From UBA7328 sp002471345 (GTDB lineage: Bacteria; Bacteroidota; Bacteroidia; Chitinophagales; Saprospiraceae): a stretch of 64,000 bases of DNA. Position numbers and translations under genes: made by a program. Location: the NCBI GenBank assembly GCA_964011275.1, contig CAXGOB010000014.1, positions 11,669-75,668 on the forward strand, given 5' to 3'. Of the stretch, positions 44,184 to 52,774 are shown in pieces; positions within the stretch are counted from its first letter, which is position 1, and every line of letters begins with the position of its first letter. The notes beneath the pieces were generated by a model that saw only the letters and a list, made by a program, of their open reading frames with translations, was not told the origin of the DNA and ran no database searches.

Positions 44184-45101
44184 ATGAAAAGAAGATCATT
44201 CATAACTCACAGTGCAGCGATTCCTGCTGGAGTTTCTTTGGGACTAGGTTTAAATAAGAAGATGGCGGATGAAGACCTAAAAAGTTACCCTTATAGATTA
44301 AAATATGCTCCTCACTTGGGAATGTTTAAACATCATGCAGGAGATGATCCGATAGATCAATTGAATTTCATGGCCGATATGGGGTTTAGAGCTTTTGAGG
44401 ATAATGGAATGAAAGGGAGAGAAGTCGCACTTCAGGAGAAAATGGCCAGGACAATGGCAAGTAGGAATATGGAAATGGGCGTTTTCGTTGCACATAAAAT
44501 TTATTGGAGACAACCCACTCTTGCTAAAGGCGATAAAGATTCAAGAGCAGAATTTCTGACTCAAATTAAAGAATCAGTAGATGTGGCTAAAAGAGTAAAT
44601 GCACGTTGGATGACTGTGGTTCCAGGGCATTTAGACTTAAGACAAGATATGGGTTACCAAACAACTCATGTCATTGAGACATTAAAGCGAGCAACTGAAA
44701 TATTAGAACCTCACAATCTTACAATCGTACTTGAACCACTCAATTTTAGAGATCACCCAGGACTATTTTTAACCAAAGCTGCACAGGCTTATGAAGTTTG
44801 TAAATCAGTAAATAGTCCTTCTTGTAAAATACTTTTTGATATTTATCATCAGCAAATCCATGAAGGCAATATTATTCCTAATATTGAAAAGTGCTGGGAT
44901 GAAATAGGTTATTTTCAAATAGGTGATAACCCAGGACGAAAGGAACCGACTACTGGTGAAATTAACTATCCTAATGTCTTCAAGTTTATTGATGAACAAG
45001 GTTATGATGGAATTTTGGGAATGGAACATGGTAATTTTAATGAAGGCAAAGAAGGAGAATCAGCAGTAATGAAAGCTTATCAAAGTGTGGATCAGTTTTG
45101 A
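44184..45101 (+). CDS. Hydroxypyruvate-isomerase-like TIM barrel, Tat-type signal
   Basis: 305 residues. K-R-R-S-F-I-T-H followed by a hydrophobic stretch is a Tat-like signal. The barrel carries V-L-E-P-L-N (Glu ligand), F-D-I-Y-H-Q-Q (Asp/His), G-D-N-P-G-R and G-M-E-H-G (late Glu), the order found in hydroxypyruvate isomerase and related sugar isomerases. It is followed after 9 bases by a transporter and then an oxidoreductase. The three probably take up and process a sugar-like acid or polyol. Confidence 0.86.
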   Translation: MKRRSFITHSAAIPAGVSLGLGLNKKMADEDLKSYPYRLKYAPHLGMFKHHAGDDPIDQLNFMADMGFRAFEDNGMKGREVALQEKMARTMASRNMEMGVFVAHKIYWRQPTLAKGDKDSRAEFLTQIKESVDVAKRVNARWMTVVPGHLDLRQDMGYQTTHVIETLKRATEILEPHNLTIVLEPLNFRDHPGLFLTKAAQAYEVCKSVNSPSCKILFDIYHQQIHEGNIIPNIEKCWDEIGYFQIGDNPGRKEPTTGEINYPNVFKFIDEQGYDGILGMEHGNFNEGKEGESAVMKAYQSVDQF

Positions 45102-45110
45102 TTATTGAAT

Positions 45111-46709
45111 ATGGCATTATCTAATAAGAAATACTTCAAGAATAGTGGCCCCGGATGGATTCAAGCGGCGGTTACTTTAGGTGGGGGTACTCTAGTCAGT
45201 TCACTTTATTTGGGTGTGATAGGCGGGTATGACTTTCTTTGGTTACAACCATTAGCCATGCTATGTGGTATAATCATGTTAGGTGCTCTGAATTATATCA
45301 CACTTAGTCAGGATGAACCAAAAAAAAACCGACCTTTCATCCTTGCTAAAAACCATGTTTCCAACACTCTTGCATGGGGATGGCTTGTAGGTGCTGTAGT
45401 AGCCAATATTGTTTTTTGTGCCTCTCAGTTTGCTCTTGGCACTGATGCCATTCAAGGTAATCTTGGATGGGATGTTTCTAGTCCTTATATCATTACGTTC
45501 ATTTTGTTTATAGTTGCTTTGGTCTTAATCTGGTTATTTTCCGCGGAAGGAAAATTATCAGAATGGGTAAATAATGTTATCAAGGTATTAGTCGCTACGG
45601 TTGTTATTTCATTTATGATCGTAGTAGTTGTTTTAGGTATGAAAGGAGGCATAGAGTGGGGCGCTTTTTTCAAAGGGTGGATACCTGATTTCTCATTGCT
45701 TTTTAATCCATCTGAAAGTTATTCTTCTTTTATTGCCGACACCGGTGCATATTCTGATTTTTGGAAAGGTTATATAGCTGATAATCAACGGAATATAATA
45801 ATTGGAGCATTTGGGACAGCGGTAGGAATAAATATGACATTCCTCCTGCCATATGCTTTAATGAAAAAAAATTGGAAGAGATCCGATCGGAAGTGGTCGC
45901 AGTATGATTTAATGTTTGGGTTATTTATTCCATTTGTTTTAGGTGCTACTTGCCTTGTATTATCCACAGCTACACAGTTCCACGCAAAGAAAAATGCAGT
46001 AATAAGTGAAAAAGCATACAATGATGTTCTAGATAAAAGACTCGAAGCAGAGCATGGAGAATATATTCATCAAAATAGCAAAGAGTACCTTGATGAATTG
46101 CGAAATAATGTAGGATTGGCAGATAAAAACCTAAGCATCATGTTAGCAAAAAGAAGTGCTACAGAATTGGCAACAGCTCTTGAGCCTTTTCTGGGAAAGC
46201 ATGTTCAGCTCATTTTTGGTATTGGAATTTTAGCAATGGCGATTAGCACGATGCTAATTCATATGATGATCAATGGATACGCTTTAAGCGAAGCATTTGG
46301 CCATTATGGAAGTAGAAAGTGGTTTCTGATTGGAGCTACTATTCCGGCTCTAAGTGGATTGTTTTCACCTTTCATCTGGGCAGGAAGTGTAAAGGCGGCG
46401 ATAGTAGTTCCTGCATCGGTCATTGCCACCATGTTTTTACCTATTGCTTATTTGATATTCATATTATTGATGAATTCTAAAAAAGCTATGAATGATCAAA
46501 TGGTGAGAAGAAGATTACTTTGGAACGTTCTTATGATTTTTGCTACAGGGATAGCCTCATTTGCCTCAGTATGGGCTCTCATCGGAAAAATAAACAGTGC
46601 TAATCCTTATGAGAATATGTTAGGGTTAGTTGGATTAATAGCTTTAAGTACATTACTCGTTTTTGGACTTTATCAATTTTGGCAAAAAGAGAGAAAAGTG
46701 TTGTCATGA
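45111..46709 (+). CDS. Nramp-related transporter lacking canonical metal motifs
   Basis: 532 residues from the ATG at 45111 (a TTG two codons earlier is possible), with about 11-12 transmembrane segments. The start G-P-G-W-I-Q-A-A-V-T-L-G-G-G-T matches the first helix of Nramp-like proteins, but the D-P-G-N metal motif is replaced. In the sixth-helix region it reads G-I-N-M-T-F-L-L-P-Y, without the Met-Pro-His metal motif. A helical, charged loop of about 70 residues (near 295-365) interrupts the later segments. Metal transport is doubtful. Its stop overlaps the oxidoreductase start. Confidence 0.75.
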   Translation: MALSNKKYFKNSGPGWIQAAVTLGGGTLVSSLYLGVIGGYDFLWLQPLAMLCGIIMLGALNYITLSQDEPKKNRPFILAKNHVSNTLAWGWLVGAVVANIVFCASQFALGTDAIQGNLGWDVSSPYIITFILFIVALVLIWLFSAEGKLSEWVNNVIKVLVATVVISFMIVVVVLGMKGGIEWGAFFKGWIPDFSLLFNPSESYSSFIADTGAYSDFWKGYIADNQRNIIIGAFGTAVGINMTFLLPYALMKKNWKRSDRKWSQYDLMFGLFIPFVLGATCLVLSTATQFHAKKNAVISEKAYNDVLDKRLEAEHGEYIHQNSKEYLDELRNNVGLADKNLSIMLAKRSATELATALEPFLGKHVQLIFGIGILAMAISTMLIHMMINGYALSEAFGHYGSRKWFLIGATIPALSGLFSPFIWAGSVKAAIVVPASVIATMFLPIAYLIFILLMNSKKAMNDQMVRRRLLWNVLMIFATGIASFASVWALIGKINSANPYENMLGLVGLIALSTLLVFGLYQFWQKERKVLS

Positions 46710-47749
46710 TTGGTTTTGGTATTATAGGAGGAGGTATGATTTCAAGGTTTCACGCAGAGGCTATAAAAGCAATTCCTAATGCAAAATTAATTGGAATTTA
46801 TGGCAGAAATGAAGTAAAAACAAAAGCTATTGCCACTGAATATCAATGTAATTATCACTCTAGTATAGAGGGCCTCTTAAGTGACTCATCAATTACCGCA
46901 GTATCAATAGCAACTCCTTCTGGAGCGCATTTGAGCGGATGTTTAGCTGCTGCCAGAGCAGGCAAACATGTCATATGTGAAAAACCCTTGGAAATCAATA
47001 CGGATAGAATCAATCAAATTGTAAAAGTCTGCGAGGACGAAAATGTAATTCTTTCTGGAATTTTTAATCGACGCTTCAATTCTGCTGTTGTTGCTTTAAA
47101 AAAGGCAATTGATCAAGGTAGGTTTGGAAAAATTGCACTTTGTAGTGCCTATATTAAATGGTATCGTGATCAGGCATATTATGATGGCGGTGCATGGAGA
47201 GGTACTTGGGAATTAGATGGTGGAGGAGCACTCATGAACCAATCTATACATACCATAGATCTGTTGCAATATCTTGCTGGTCCAATTGCTAAATTAACAG
47301 GATCTGTAGGATGCATCACTCATGAAAATATAGAAGTAGAAGATAATGCGGTTGTATTACTACAATTTAAAAATGGCGCAAAAGGTGTTATAGAAGCCTC
47401 TACTTCCTGTTGGTCAGAGAATGGACATCCTGCAGAAATTCATATTTGTGGAAGCGAAGGTTCAGTATTTTTAAAAGATGATAAATTCAGTGTTTGGGAA
47501 TTTGAAAATGAACTTCAAGAAGATCAAATCATCAAATCCACTTTGATGGATAAAGGTGATGCTGGTCTAGGTGCAAATAATCCAGGGGCTATCAATGTTG
47601 ATGGCCATATTCAAAATCTAAAGGACTTTATCCACGCAATAAAAAATAAATCAAAACCTACCATATCAGGGCGTGAAGCAGCGAAATCTGTCCAAATAAT
47701 TAATGCAATTTATCAGAGTGATGAAACTGAAAAATGGGTAGAACTGTAA
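46706..47749 (+). CDS. Gfo/Idh/MocA-family oxidoreductase
   Basis: 347 residues from the ATG at 46706 (ATGA overlap with the transporter), which puts the Rossmann motif G-F-G-I-I-G-G-G right at the N-terminus as usual; a TTG 27 bases earlier is possible. Family blocks include V-S-I-A-T-P-S-G-A-H and the nucleotide-site C-E-K-P-L-E. These enzymes oxidise sugars or inositols with NAD(P). No signal peptide, so it is cytosolic, unlike the isomerase two genes upstream. Its last 37 bases are shared, on opposite strands, with the S74 protein gene. Confidence 0.9.
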   Translation: MIGFGIIGGGMISRFHAEAIKAIPNAKLIGIYGRNEVKTKAIATEYQCNYHSSIEGLLSDSSITAVSIATPSGAHLSGCLAAARAGKHVICEKPLEINTDRINQIVKVCEDENVILSGIFNRRFNSAVVALKKAIDQGRFGKIALCSAYIKWYRDQAYYDGGAWRGTWELDGGGALMNQSIHTIDLLQYLAGPIAKLTGSVGCITHENIEVEDNAVVLLQFKNGAKGVIEASTSCWSENGHPAEIHICGSEGSVFLKDDKFSVWEFENELQEDQIIKSTLMDKGDAGLGANNPGAINVDGHIQNLKDFIHAIKNKSKPTISGREAAKSVQIINAIYQSDETEKWVEL

Positions 47750-50022
47750 TTTTTTAATTCTTCTATCTGCTTTTGCATTTCTAACATGAGTTCTTTTAAC
47801 TCATTAATTTCTTCTTTTTGGTTATTGATGATGGTCTGTTGCTCCTGTATAGCTTTAGTGTTTAAAAAGGTGAGTTGAGTATAGTTTAGACCAAGTAATG
47901 ACTCATGCTTTGGACTATTCTCAGAAAGTTGATCAGCCGCATTTACTTTGAATTCTTTAACTAATGCAGGAAAAACATTTTGAACATCTTGTGCAATCAA
48001 TCCTACTGTAGATACATCTGATCCTATGTATTCGAATTGTTTAACTTTTAATGCCATCATTTGATTCAATACATCAGGTTGTGTTCTTATATTCTTTTTG
48101 GCACGTTTATCGGAAATTGCTCCAAAACTCAGTGTATTACCATCTAAGAATGAAAAGTTGTTGTTACTATTTAATTTGAATAAAAGATTATTAGTGCCAC
48201 TTTGTGCGCCAAGTAACCATTTGTTATTTCCATTTTCCAAGAATAGTTGGAAACTGTCATTGTCTTTCTCAGTTATATGAACTTCAAGTTGAGGGTTAGA
48301 TGTGTTGAAGCCTACATTATTGCCATAAATTAACAAGTCAGTACCAATAGTACTCAATGTCGCAATAGCCCCTCCATTATCAAATACTCCTAGACCTAGA
48401 CCAACATCATTATAAGTGGTCAAAACTCCATTAGCCGATATTAGGGTATTAAAATTATTAAAACTCCATTCACCTTGAGCTGGATGAATTCTAACATTAC
48501 TTTCTCGAAAATCTCCATTAATTTCGCCATTTCCATAGATCATTCCATCACCAGTAGTAGTATGAAAATGGAGATTATCGGGCTGAAGATGGGCAGTATT
48601 ATCTCCTTCTATTATTTCTAATAGAGCATCTGTTAATCTTGTCTCTAGTCCTGATCCTGAGAAAATTTCAAAACCATTTCTTCTATAACTTGCTGACCCC
48701 AAAGAAGGAGTAAATCCAATAGGATCAAACCTTAGTTTTTCTGTATCAAATGTAACTTCTGTGCCTTCTATTCCATTGATTCTGAAAGTGTTGCTATTCA
48801 TTCCAATATAAGTTTTGGAAGCTGTAGGATTTCCAAAAATAACTTCTCCAGTATCATAGAAGATGTTGTTTCCAGATAACTGCCAAAGGGCAGCACTCCC
48901 TGTTAATAATGGAGAAAGATCTACTAACCTGACTTGTGAGGTTTCCTCTATTCTTAAGTTGTTCTCAGAGAGTGTCACATTGGTAATTAACTCATTAGTT
49001 GGGTCTGAATCTGCGTCAATGACGTTATCGGGCAATGTGATAGTGTTGCCTGCAGAGATGGACAATTGATCACCGCTAATACTCAAATTTTGGTCATCAG
49101 TAAGATCTCCGTTTACACTTAATGGATTTCCTGAAGTACCATCACCTGAAATGCTGCCGTCAGATTCAACAACTTGAGTTCCCCAATTATCTTCAGCCCC
49201 ACTAGGAACAGGTAGGTTCATAGTATTACCACCAGAGATAGATAATTGATTTCCGATTACAGTGAGGGATTGATCATCAGTTAGATCACCTTCTACACTG
49301 AGTGGGTCCCCTGCAGTACCATCACCTGAAATACTATTATCAGATTCAACAACTTGAGTTCCCCAATTATCTTCAGTCCCATTAGGAACGGGTAGATCTA
49401 CAGTATTGCCTCCAGAAATGGACAATTGATTCCCATTGATACTGAGGTTTTGAATTTCATTTGTTGGATCTGCATCAGAATCATTCACTTGATCAGTTAG
49501 CTCAACGCTATTTCCACCTGAAATACTTAAAGTATTTCCTGACAACTCTAAATCCTGAATTTCATTGGTAGGATCGCTGTCTTCGTCAGAATTATTTCCT
49601 CCTCCTGTGGCAGCGCTTCCGGCATGAATAGCATATGGTACAGACAGCAACTGACTTGTACCCATTCTTTCATAGTTGGTACCATTATTTATATTCATAT
49701 CAACTCTTAAGAAATGAGCTGATGTCGACCAATCTACATTGCTAAAGTCATCATTTGTAGCGCCACCACCTACTATTAGACTAAACACTCCTTGCGGTGA
49801 AGTGGATACATTTTGATGTGTCTCTAAGTATACTACGTTGCCATTTGATGATCCTTCAACTAATGCAATTCTGAGAGAAATAAAATCATCACTGATCACT
49901 TTGTTTTCTGCATCTCTTGCGACTCCTTGATAGTTAAAGCCCTGTGGGACTTGACTATAGATAGAATATGTAAAGAAAGTGAGGAGTATACTGATGAATA
50001 TTTTCATTTTTGAGGATTTCAT
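47713..50022 (-). CDS. Large exported protein with repeats and C-terminal S74 chaperone domain
   Basis: 769 residues. Signal peptide (ending I-Y-S-Q), then an N-terminal domain starting V-P-Q-G-F-N-Y-Q-G-V-A-R common to Bacteroidota surface proteins. Residues about 135-350 are tandem repeats around D-P-T-N-E-I-Q and S-I-S-G-G-N-T. Near residue 637 lies S-D-K-R-A-K-K-N-I, containing the Ser-x4-Lys dyad of the intramolecular S74 chaperone/autoprotease found in phage tail spikes. The end is a coiled coil rich in Glu and Lys, suggesting a trimeric fibre. No T9SS sorting tail is visible. Probably a cell-surface fibre. Confidence 0.85.
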   Translation of the reverse strand: MKSSKMKIFISILLTFFTYSIYSQVPQGFNYQGVARDAENKVISDDFISLRIALVEGSSNGNVVYLETHQNVSTSPQGVFSLIVGGGATNDDFSNVDWSTSAHFLRVDMNINNGTNYERMGTSQLLSVPYAIHAGSAATGGGNNSDEDSDPTNEIQDLELSGNTLSISGGNSVELTDQVNDSDADPTNEIQNLSINGNQLSISGGNTVDLPVPNGTEDNWGTQVVESDNSISGDGTAGDPLSVEGDLTDDQSLTVIGNQLSISGGNTMNLPVPSGAEDNWGTQVVESDGSISGDGTSGNPLSVNGDLTDDQNLSISGDQLSISAGNTITLPDNVIDADSDPTNELITNVTLSENNLRIEETSQVRLVDLSPLLTGSAALWQLSGNNIFYDTGEVIFGNPTASKTYIGMNSNTFRINGIEGTEVTFDTEKLRFDPIGFTPSLGSASYRRNGFEIFSGSGLETRLTDALLEIIEGDNTAHLQPDNLHFHTTTGDGMIYGNGEINGDFRESNVRIHPAQGEWSFNNFNTLISANGVLTTYNDVGLGLGVFDNGGAIATLSTIGTDLLIYGNNVGFNTSNPQLEVHITEKDNDSFQLFLENGNNKWLLGAQSGTNNLLFKLNSNNNFSFLDGNTLSFGAISDKRAKKNIRTQPDVLNQMMALKVKQFEYIGSDVSTVGLIAQDVQNVFPALVKEFKVNAADQLSENSPKHESLLGLNYTQLTFLNTKAIQEQQTIINNQKEEINELKELMLEMQKQIEELKNYSSTHFSVSSL
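49137..49380 (-). repeat. 180-bp tandem repeat inside the S74-protein gene
   Basis: Bases 49137-49200 are nearly identical to 49317-49380, in register with coding repeats containing G-T-Q-V-V-E-S-D and S-I-S-G-D-G-T. More diverged copies flank them. Confidence 0.75.
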
Positions 50023-50060
50023 TATTTATAGTTTTGGTTTCAAGAAAACAATGTGGTAGG

Positions 50061-50536
50061 CTAATTTTTTATCACACTGAATGATTCAAATCTGTTTTGA
50101 GCATTTGTAATTCTTATGAAATATTGACCTTGAGGGAGATCTGACATTTTCACTTTTGTTAAAGTTTCTATTTTGAAATCGGTTAGTCTTTGACCAATGG
50201 CATTAAAAAGAGAACCACTTAATCTATCCAGTTTTCCTTCAAATTCTAATAAAGCAAATCAGAGGTTGGGTTTGGATACATCTTAAATGAGCTAATCTCT
50301 TCTAAATCTTCGACTGCAGAAATTACATCTAGATAAGACTGATGAAATCCCTCTGAAAGAACCTTGTCGTTACTTCTGAAGTAAGATATTGATGTCTCAC
50401 CAACAGTGAAGCTGAGTTTGTTTGTAGGTGTACTAAATTCACCACCTAAAGAGGAGATTACTTCAGAAGAGATATTTTGAGCATTTGAATAGAGTGCAAA
50501 ACAGCACAATAGAAGTAAGGTGAAGATTATTTTCAT
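50061..50536 (-). pseudogene. Frameshifted secreted protein with T9SS type A sorting tail
   Basis: The intact frame runs from 50536 to a premature TAG at 50246-50248. It encodes a signal peptide (ending S-N-A-Q), a beta domain with F-T-V-G-E-T-S and G-F-H-Q-S-Y, and the beginning of the sorting tail, M-Y-P-N-P-T-S-D-L-L-Y. The next frame then supplies the rest of a typical tail (E-F-E-G-K-L-D, L-F-N-A-I-G-Q-R, L-P-Q-G-Q-Y-F-I-R-I) to TAG at 50061-50063. Adding one T near 50249-50252 restores a 158-residue protein. So the gene carries a one-base deletion or the assembly an error in a T run. It probably once travelled with the S74 protein downstream. Confidence 0.82.
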
Positions 50537-50955
50537 TGATATACTTTTGGTTTTCTAAAATTGGAAATATTTTGATATATCAACAATTCCTTTTCTTATG
50601 AATTAGCTGTTAATCTAGACTCTGATTTTTATTTTAAAAACCCCTTACCAAAACCTTATTCTTTCAAATCAATTACATTTCTTGAAAAAATGTCTCTTGT
50701 GTGTGATTACAGAATGAAGAGATAGAAAAATATTTTGGTCCTTTTCACCTGTAGCGTATTCGTGTGAATTTGACTTAACGTGTCTGGTTTTTTTTGAGAT
50801 ACATTCTTGTGTTGTTGTCGACGTAGTTTTTGATGATAAATCACTGAGCAAATAACTCATGATATTAGATTATTTAGGCAGAATCTAGGTAGAGTTATTT
50901 TATGTAGATACGATGGCTAATTTTTCTTTTCTTTGCACAAACATTGTAAGTACCA
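50537..50955. other. Intergenic region between divergent genes, no gene seen
   Basis: About 420 bases. A 63-codon minus-strand frame (50669-50860) has no supporting features. A TTTCTTTG core at 50928-50935, one base off TAnnTTTG, could be the promoter core of the exosortase gene. Confidence 0.55.
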
Positions 50956-51552
50956 TTGGCAAAAAAATCCAATAAAAAGAAAAAATCTAAAGTCTCCAAG
51001 ACTACGAACAAAAAGTATTTTGATCTAAAAGGATTCTGGAATGAGAAAAAGGACGTTCTCAAGTTTTTATTGAGTTTCATATTTCTTGTGCTCCTGTTAT
51101 TCTCTCTTAGCGCTACAGATTTCTTTAATGTCATACGGGAACCTCTCACGAATCTATATACCTCAATAAGTGGGATGATCCTCAATATATTTGGAAGCAA
51201 TGCTACTGTTAATGGAGACACTCTAAGTACCAGTAGATTTGTCATTAATGTAAAGGCAGGATGTGATGGTGTAGCACCTATGATACTATATTGGGCTACT
51301 GTAGCCGTTTTTCCTATTCAGTGGAAATACAAATGGAAAGGACTTTTATATGGGACCATATTTCTATTTGTCTTAAATTTGGTACGGATAATTAGTCTTT
51401 TTCTTGCCGGTGTTTATGTGCGGAGTATGTTTGATTTTCTTCATGTTGAGTTTTGGCAAATACTTTTTATTGCATTTACTATTTTTGTTTGGGTCTATTG
51501 GTATAGATGGGCGCAGAAAGAAATGTTAGCAGATAAACGAATCTCTTCTTAA
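50956..51552 (+). CDS. Exosortase/archaeosortase-family transpeptidase
   Basis: 198 residues from a TTG start, as no ATG precedes the Lys-rich N-terminus. Four to five transmembrane segments; the catalytic triad of the family is present as Cys103 (A-G-C-D-G-V), Arg144 (N-L-V-R-I) and His163 (F-L-H-V-E-F-W-Q). These membrane enzymes cleave C-terminal sorting signals (PEP-CTERM and relatives) and link the protein to another molecule. It has no EpsI/DUF3485 fusion, and no cargo with a matching C-terminal anchor was noticed in the window. Forms a pair with the membrane-protein gene 18 bases downstream. Confidence 0.88.
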   Translation: MAKKSNKKKKSKVSKTTNKKYFDLKGFWNEKKDVLKFLLSFIFLVLLLFSLSATDFFNVIREPLTNLYTSISGMILNIFGSNATVNGDTLSTSRFVINVKAGCDGVAPMILYWATVAVFPIQWKYKWKGLLYGTIFLFVLNLVRIISLFLAGVYVRSMFDFLHVEFWQILFIAFTIFVWVYWYRWAQKEMLADKRISS

Positions 51553-51570
51553 CTCCTTATTTTAAAAACC

Positions 51571-52227
51571 TTGTTGAACAATCGACCCTTAATAAAATTT
51601 GTTTTCATTTTCTTTTCGATCTATGCCATGCTGTTAATTTCTAATGAGATTACAGTGGTTAAAAATATGCATCACGGTTTTTATGAGACATTTGGAGAAT
51701 GGGTATATAATTCTTGGCATCCTGAAGTAAAAGCTGAAATTACCACTGACGTGGAATCTATGGGGGCTGACCCTAATAATGATTATGTCTTGACAGCTTA
51801 TGACAAAAAAGATGTTAAAGCCATACAACAGTATAACAGAATCAACCCAAGAACTCCAAAACAATTTAAACCCATAGCATACATTGCTTTTAAAGCAAGA
51901 ATGAGTCATTCTATAGCGACTTTCTTCTTACTTGCATTAATATTCGCAACTCCAAATGATTGGAAAAGAAAAGTTCTTGGCGGGATTGCGGCTGTATATA
52001 TATTGTACATTCTGATAGCGATGAAACTCACTTTTCTCATGAGCATGGCTGATGGACATAAAACTTCAGATGATGGAGTATGGTTTGTTTTATCAGGAAT
52101 TTTAGGTAATAATGAAAGCTGTCAGGAATTGTATTATATCCTCTTATTAACAATTTGGATTCTGGTTTCTATATCAAAGACTTCAATATCTAAAATTGTT
52201 GGTGTCGATTCAGCTGAGAAAACCTAA
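51571..52227 (+). CDS. Membrane protein paired with the exosortase
   Basis: 218 residues from a TTG start. One N-terminal transmembrane segment, then a non-membrane stretch of about 80 residues (30-110), followed by three more hydrophobic segments. I do not recognise the family. It lies 18 bases behind the exosortase gene and converges on bcp, so it probably serves the same sorting system, for example as a partner subunit or as the receiver of cleaved cargo; this is inference from position only. Confidence 0.7.
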   Translation: MLNNRPLIKFVFIFFSIYAMLLISNEITVVKNMHHGFYETFGEWVYNSWHPEVKAEITTDVESMGADPNNDYVLTAYDKKDVKAIQQYNRINPRTPKQFKPIAYIAFKARMSHSIATFFLLALIFATPNDWKRKVLGGIAAVYILYILIAMKLTFLMSMADGHKTSDDGVWFVLSGILGNNESCQELYYILLLTIWILVSISKTSISKIVGVDSAEKT

Positions 52228-52239
52228 TCTTAGCAATAG

Positions 52240-52704
52240 TCAAAAGGAGTTTATAAGATCTATTATTTGTTTTGCGTGTTCTTTAGTTTTAACCTTTTCT
52301 ATAACACCTTCTACAATACCTTTTTCATTCACTAAAAAAGTAGTTCTATAAACTCCGTTATATTCTTTCCCCATAAACTTCTTAGGCCCCCAAACTTCAA
52401 AAGAATTAATTATCTCTTTTTCTGGATCAGCTATTAGGGAATATTGAAACTCATATTTAGCAATAAATTTTTGATGTTTTTTTTCATTGTCTGGACTGAC
52501 ACCATATACTTCGTATCCTAACTTTCTGATGGATTTATAATCATCTCTTATGCTACAGGCTTCTTTAGTACAACCTGGAGTATCATCTTTAGGGTAGAAA
52601 AATAGAATGTATTTATTTCCTAATAACGACTCATTACTTATAAGTTCTCCTTTTTCATTGTTACCTGAAAACTTTGGAACGATATCACCTGCAACTGGAA
52701 TCAT
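52240..52704 (-). CDS. bcp: Thiol peroxidase Bcp (peroxiredoxin Q)
   Basis: 154 residues. The active site is F-Y-P-K-D-D-T-P-G-C-T-K-E-A-C: peroxidatic Cys45 and resolving Cys50, the spacing of the Bcp group. It reduces hydrogen peroxide and organic peroxides with thioredoxin in the cytoplasm. Ends 12 bases from the convergent membrane-protein gene. Confidence 0.95.
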   Translation of the reverse strand: MIPVAGDIVPKFSGNNEKGELISNESLLGNKYILFFYPKDDTPGCTKEACSIRDDYKSIRKLGYEVYGVSPDNEKKHQKFIAKYEFQYSLIADPEKEIINSFEVWGPKKFMGKEYNGVYRTTFLVNEKGIVEGVIEKVKTKEHAKQIIDLINSF

Positions 52705-52774
52705 AGACTTTTTTCTAAATAACGAATGGTTTATCGTTTTGTTTAAGAATTACTCTTCAAAAAATGAACAATGT

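Noticed and set aside
49137..49380. Regular repeats as a possible CRISPR array
   Set aside because: The repeats are in coding frame within one protein gene and have no spacer structure or cas genes.
50669..50860. 63-codon minus-strand frame
   Set aside because: Ser/Thr/Lys/His-rich without a domain, signal or neighbour support; likely chance in an intergenic region.
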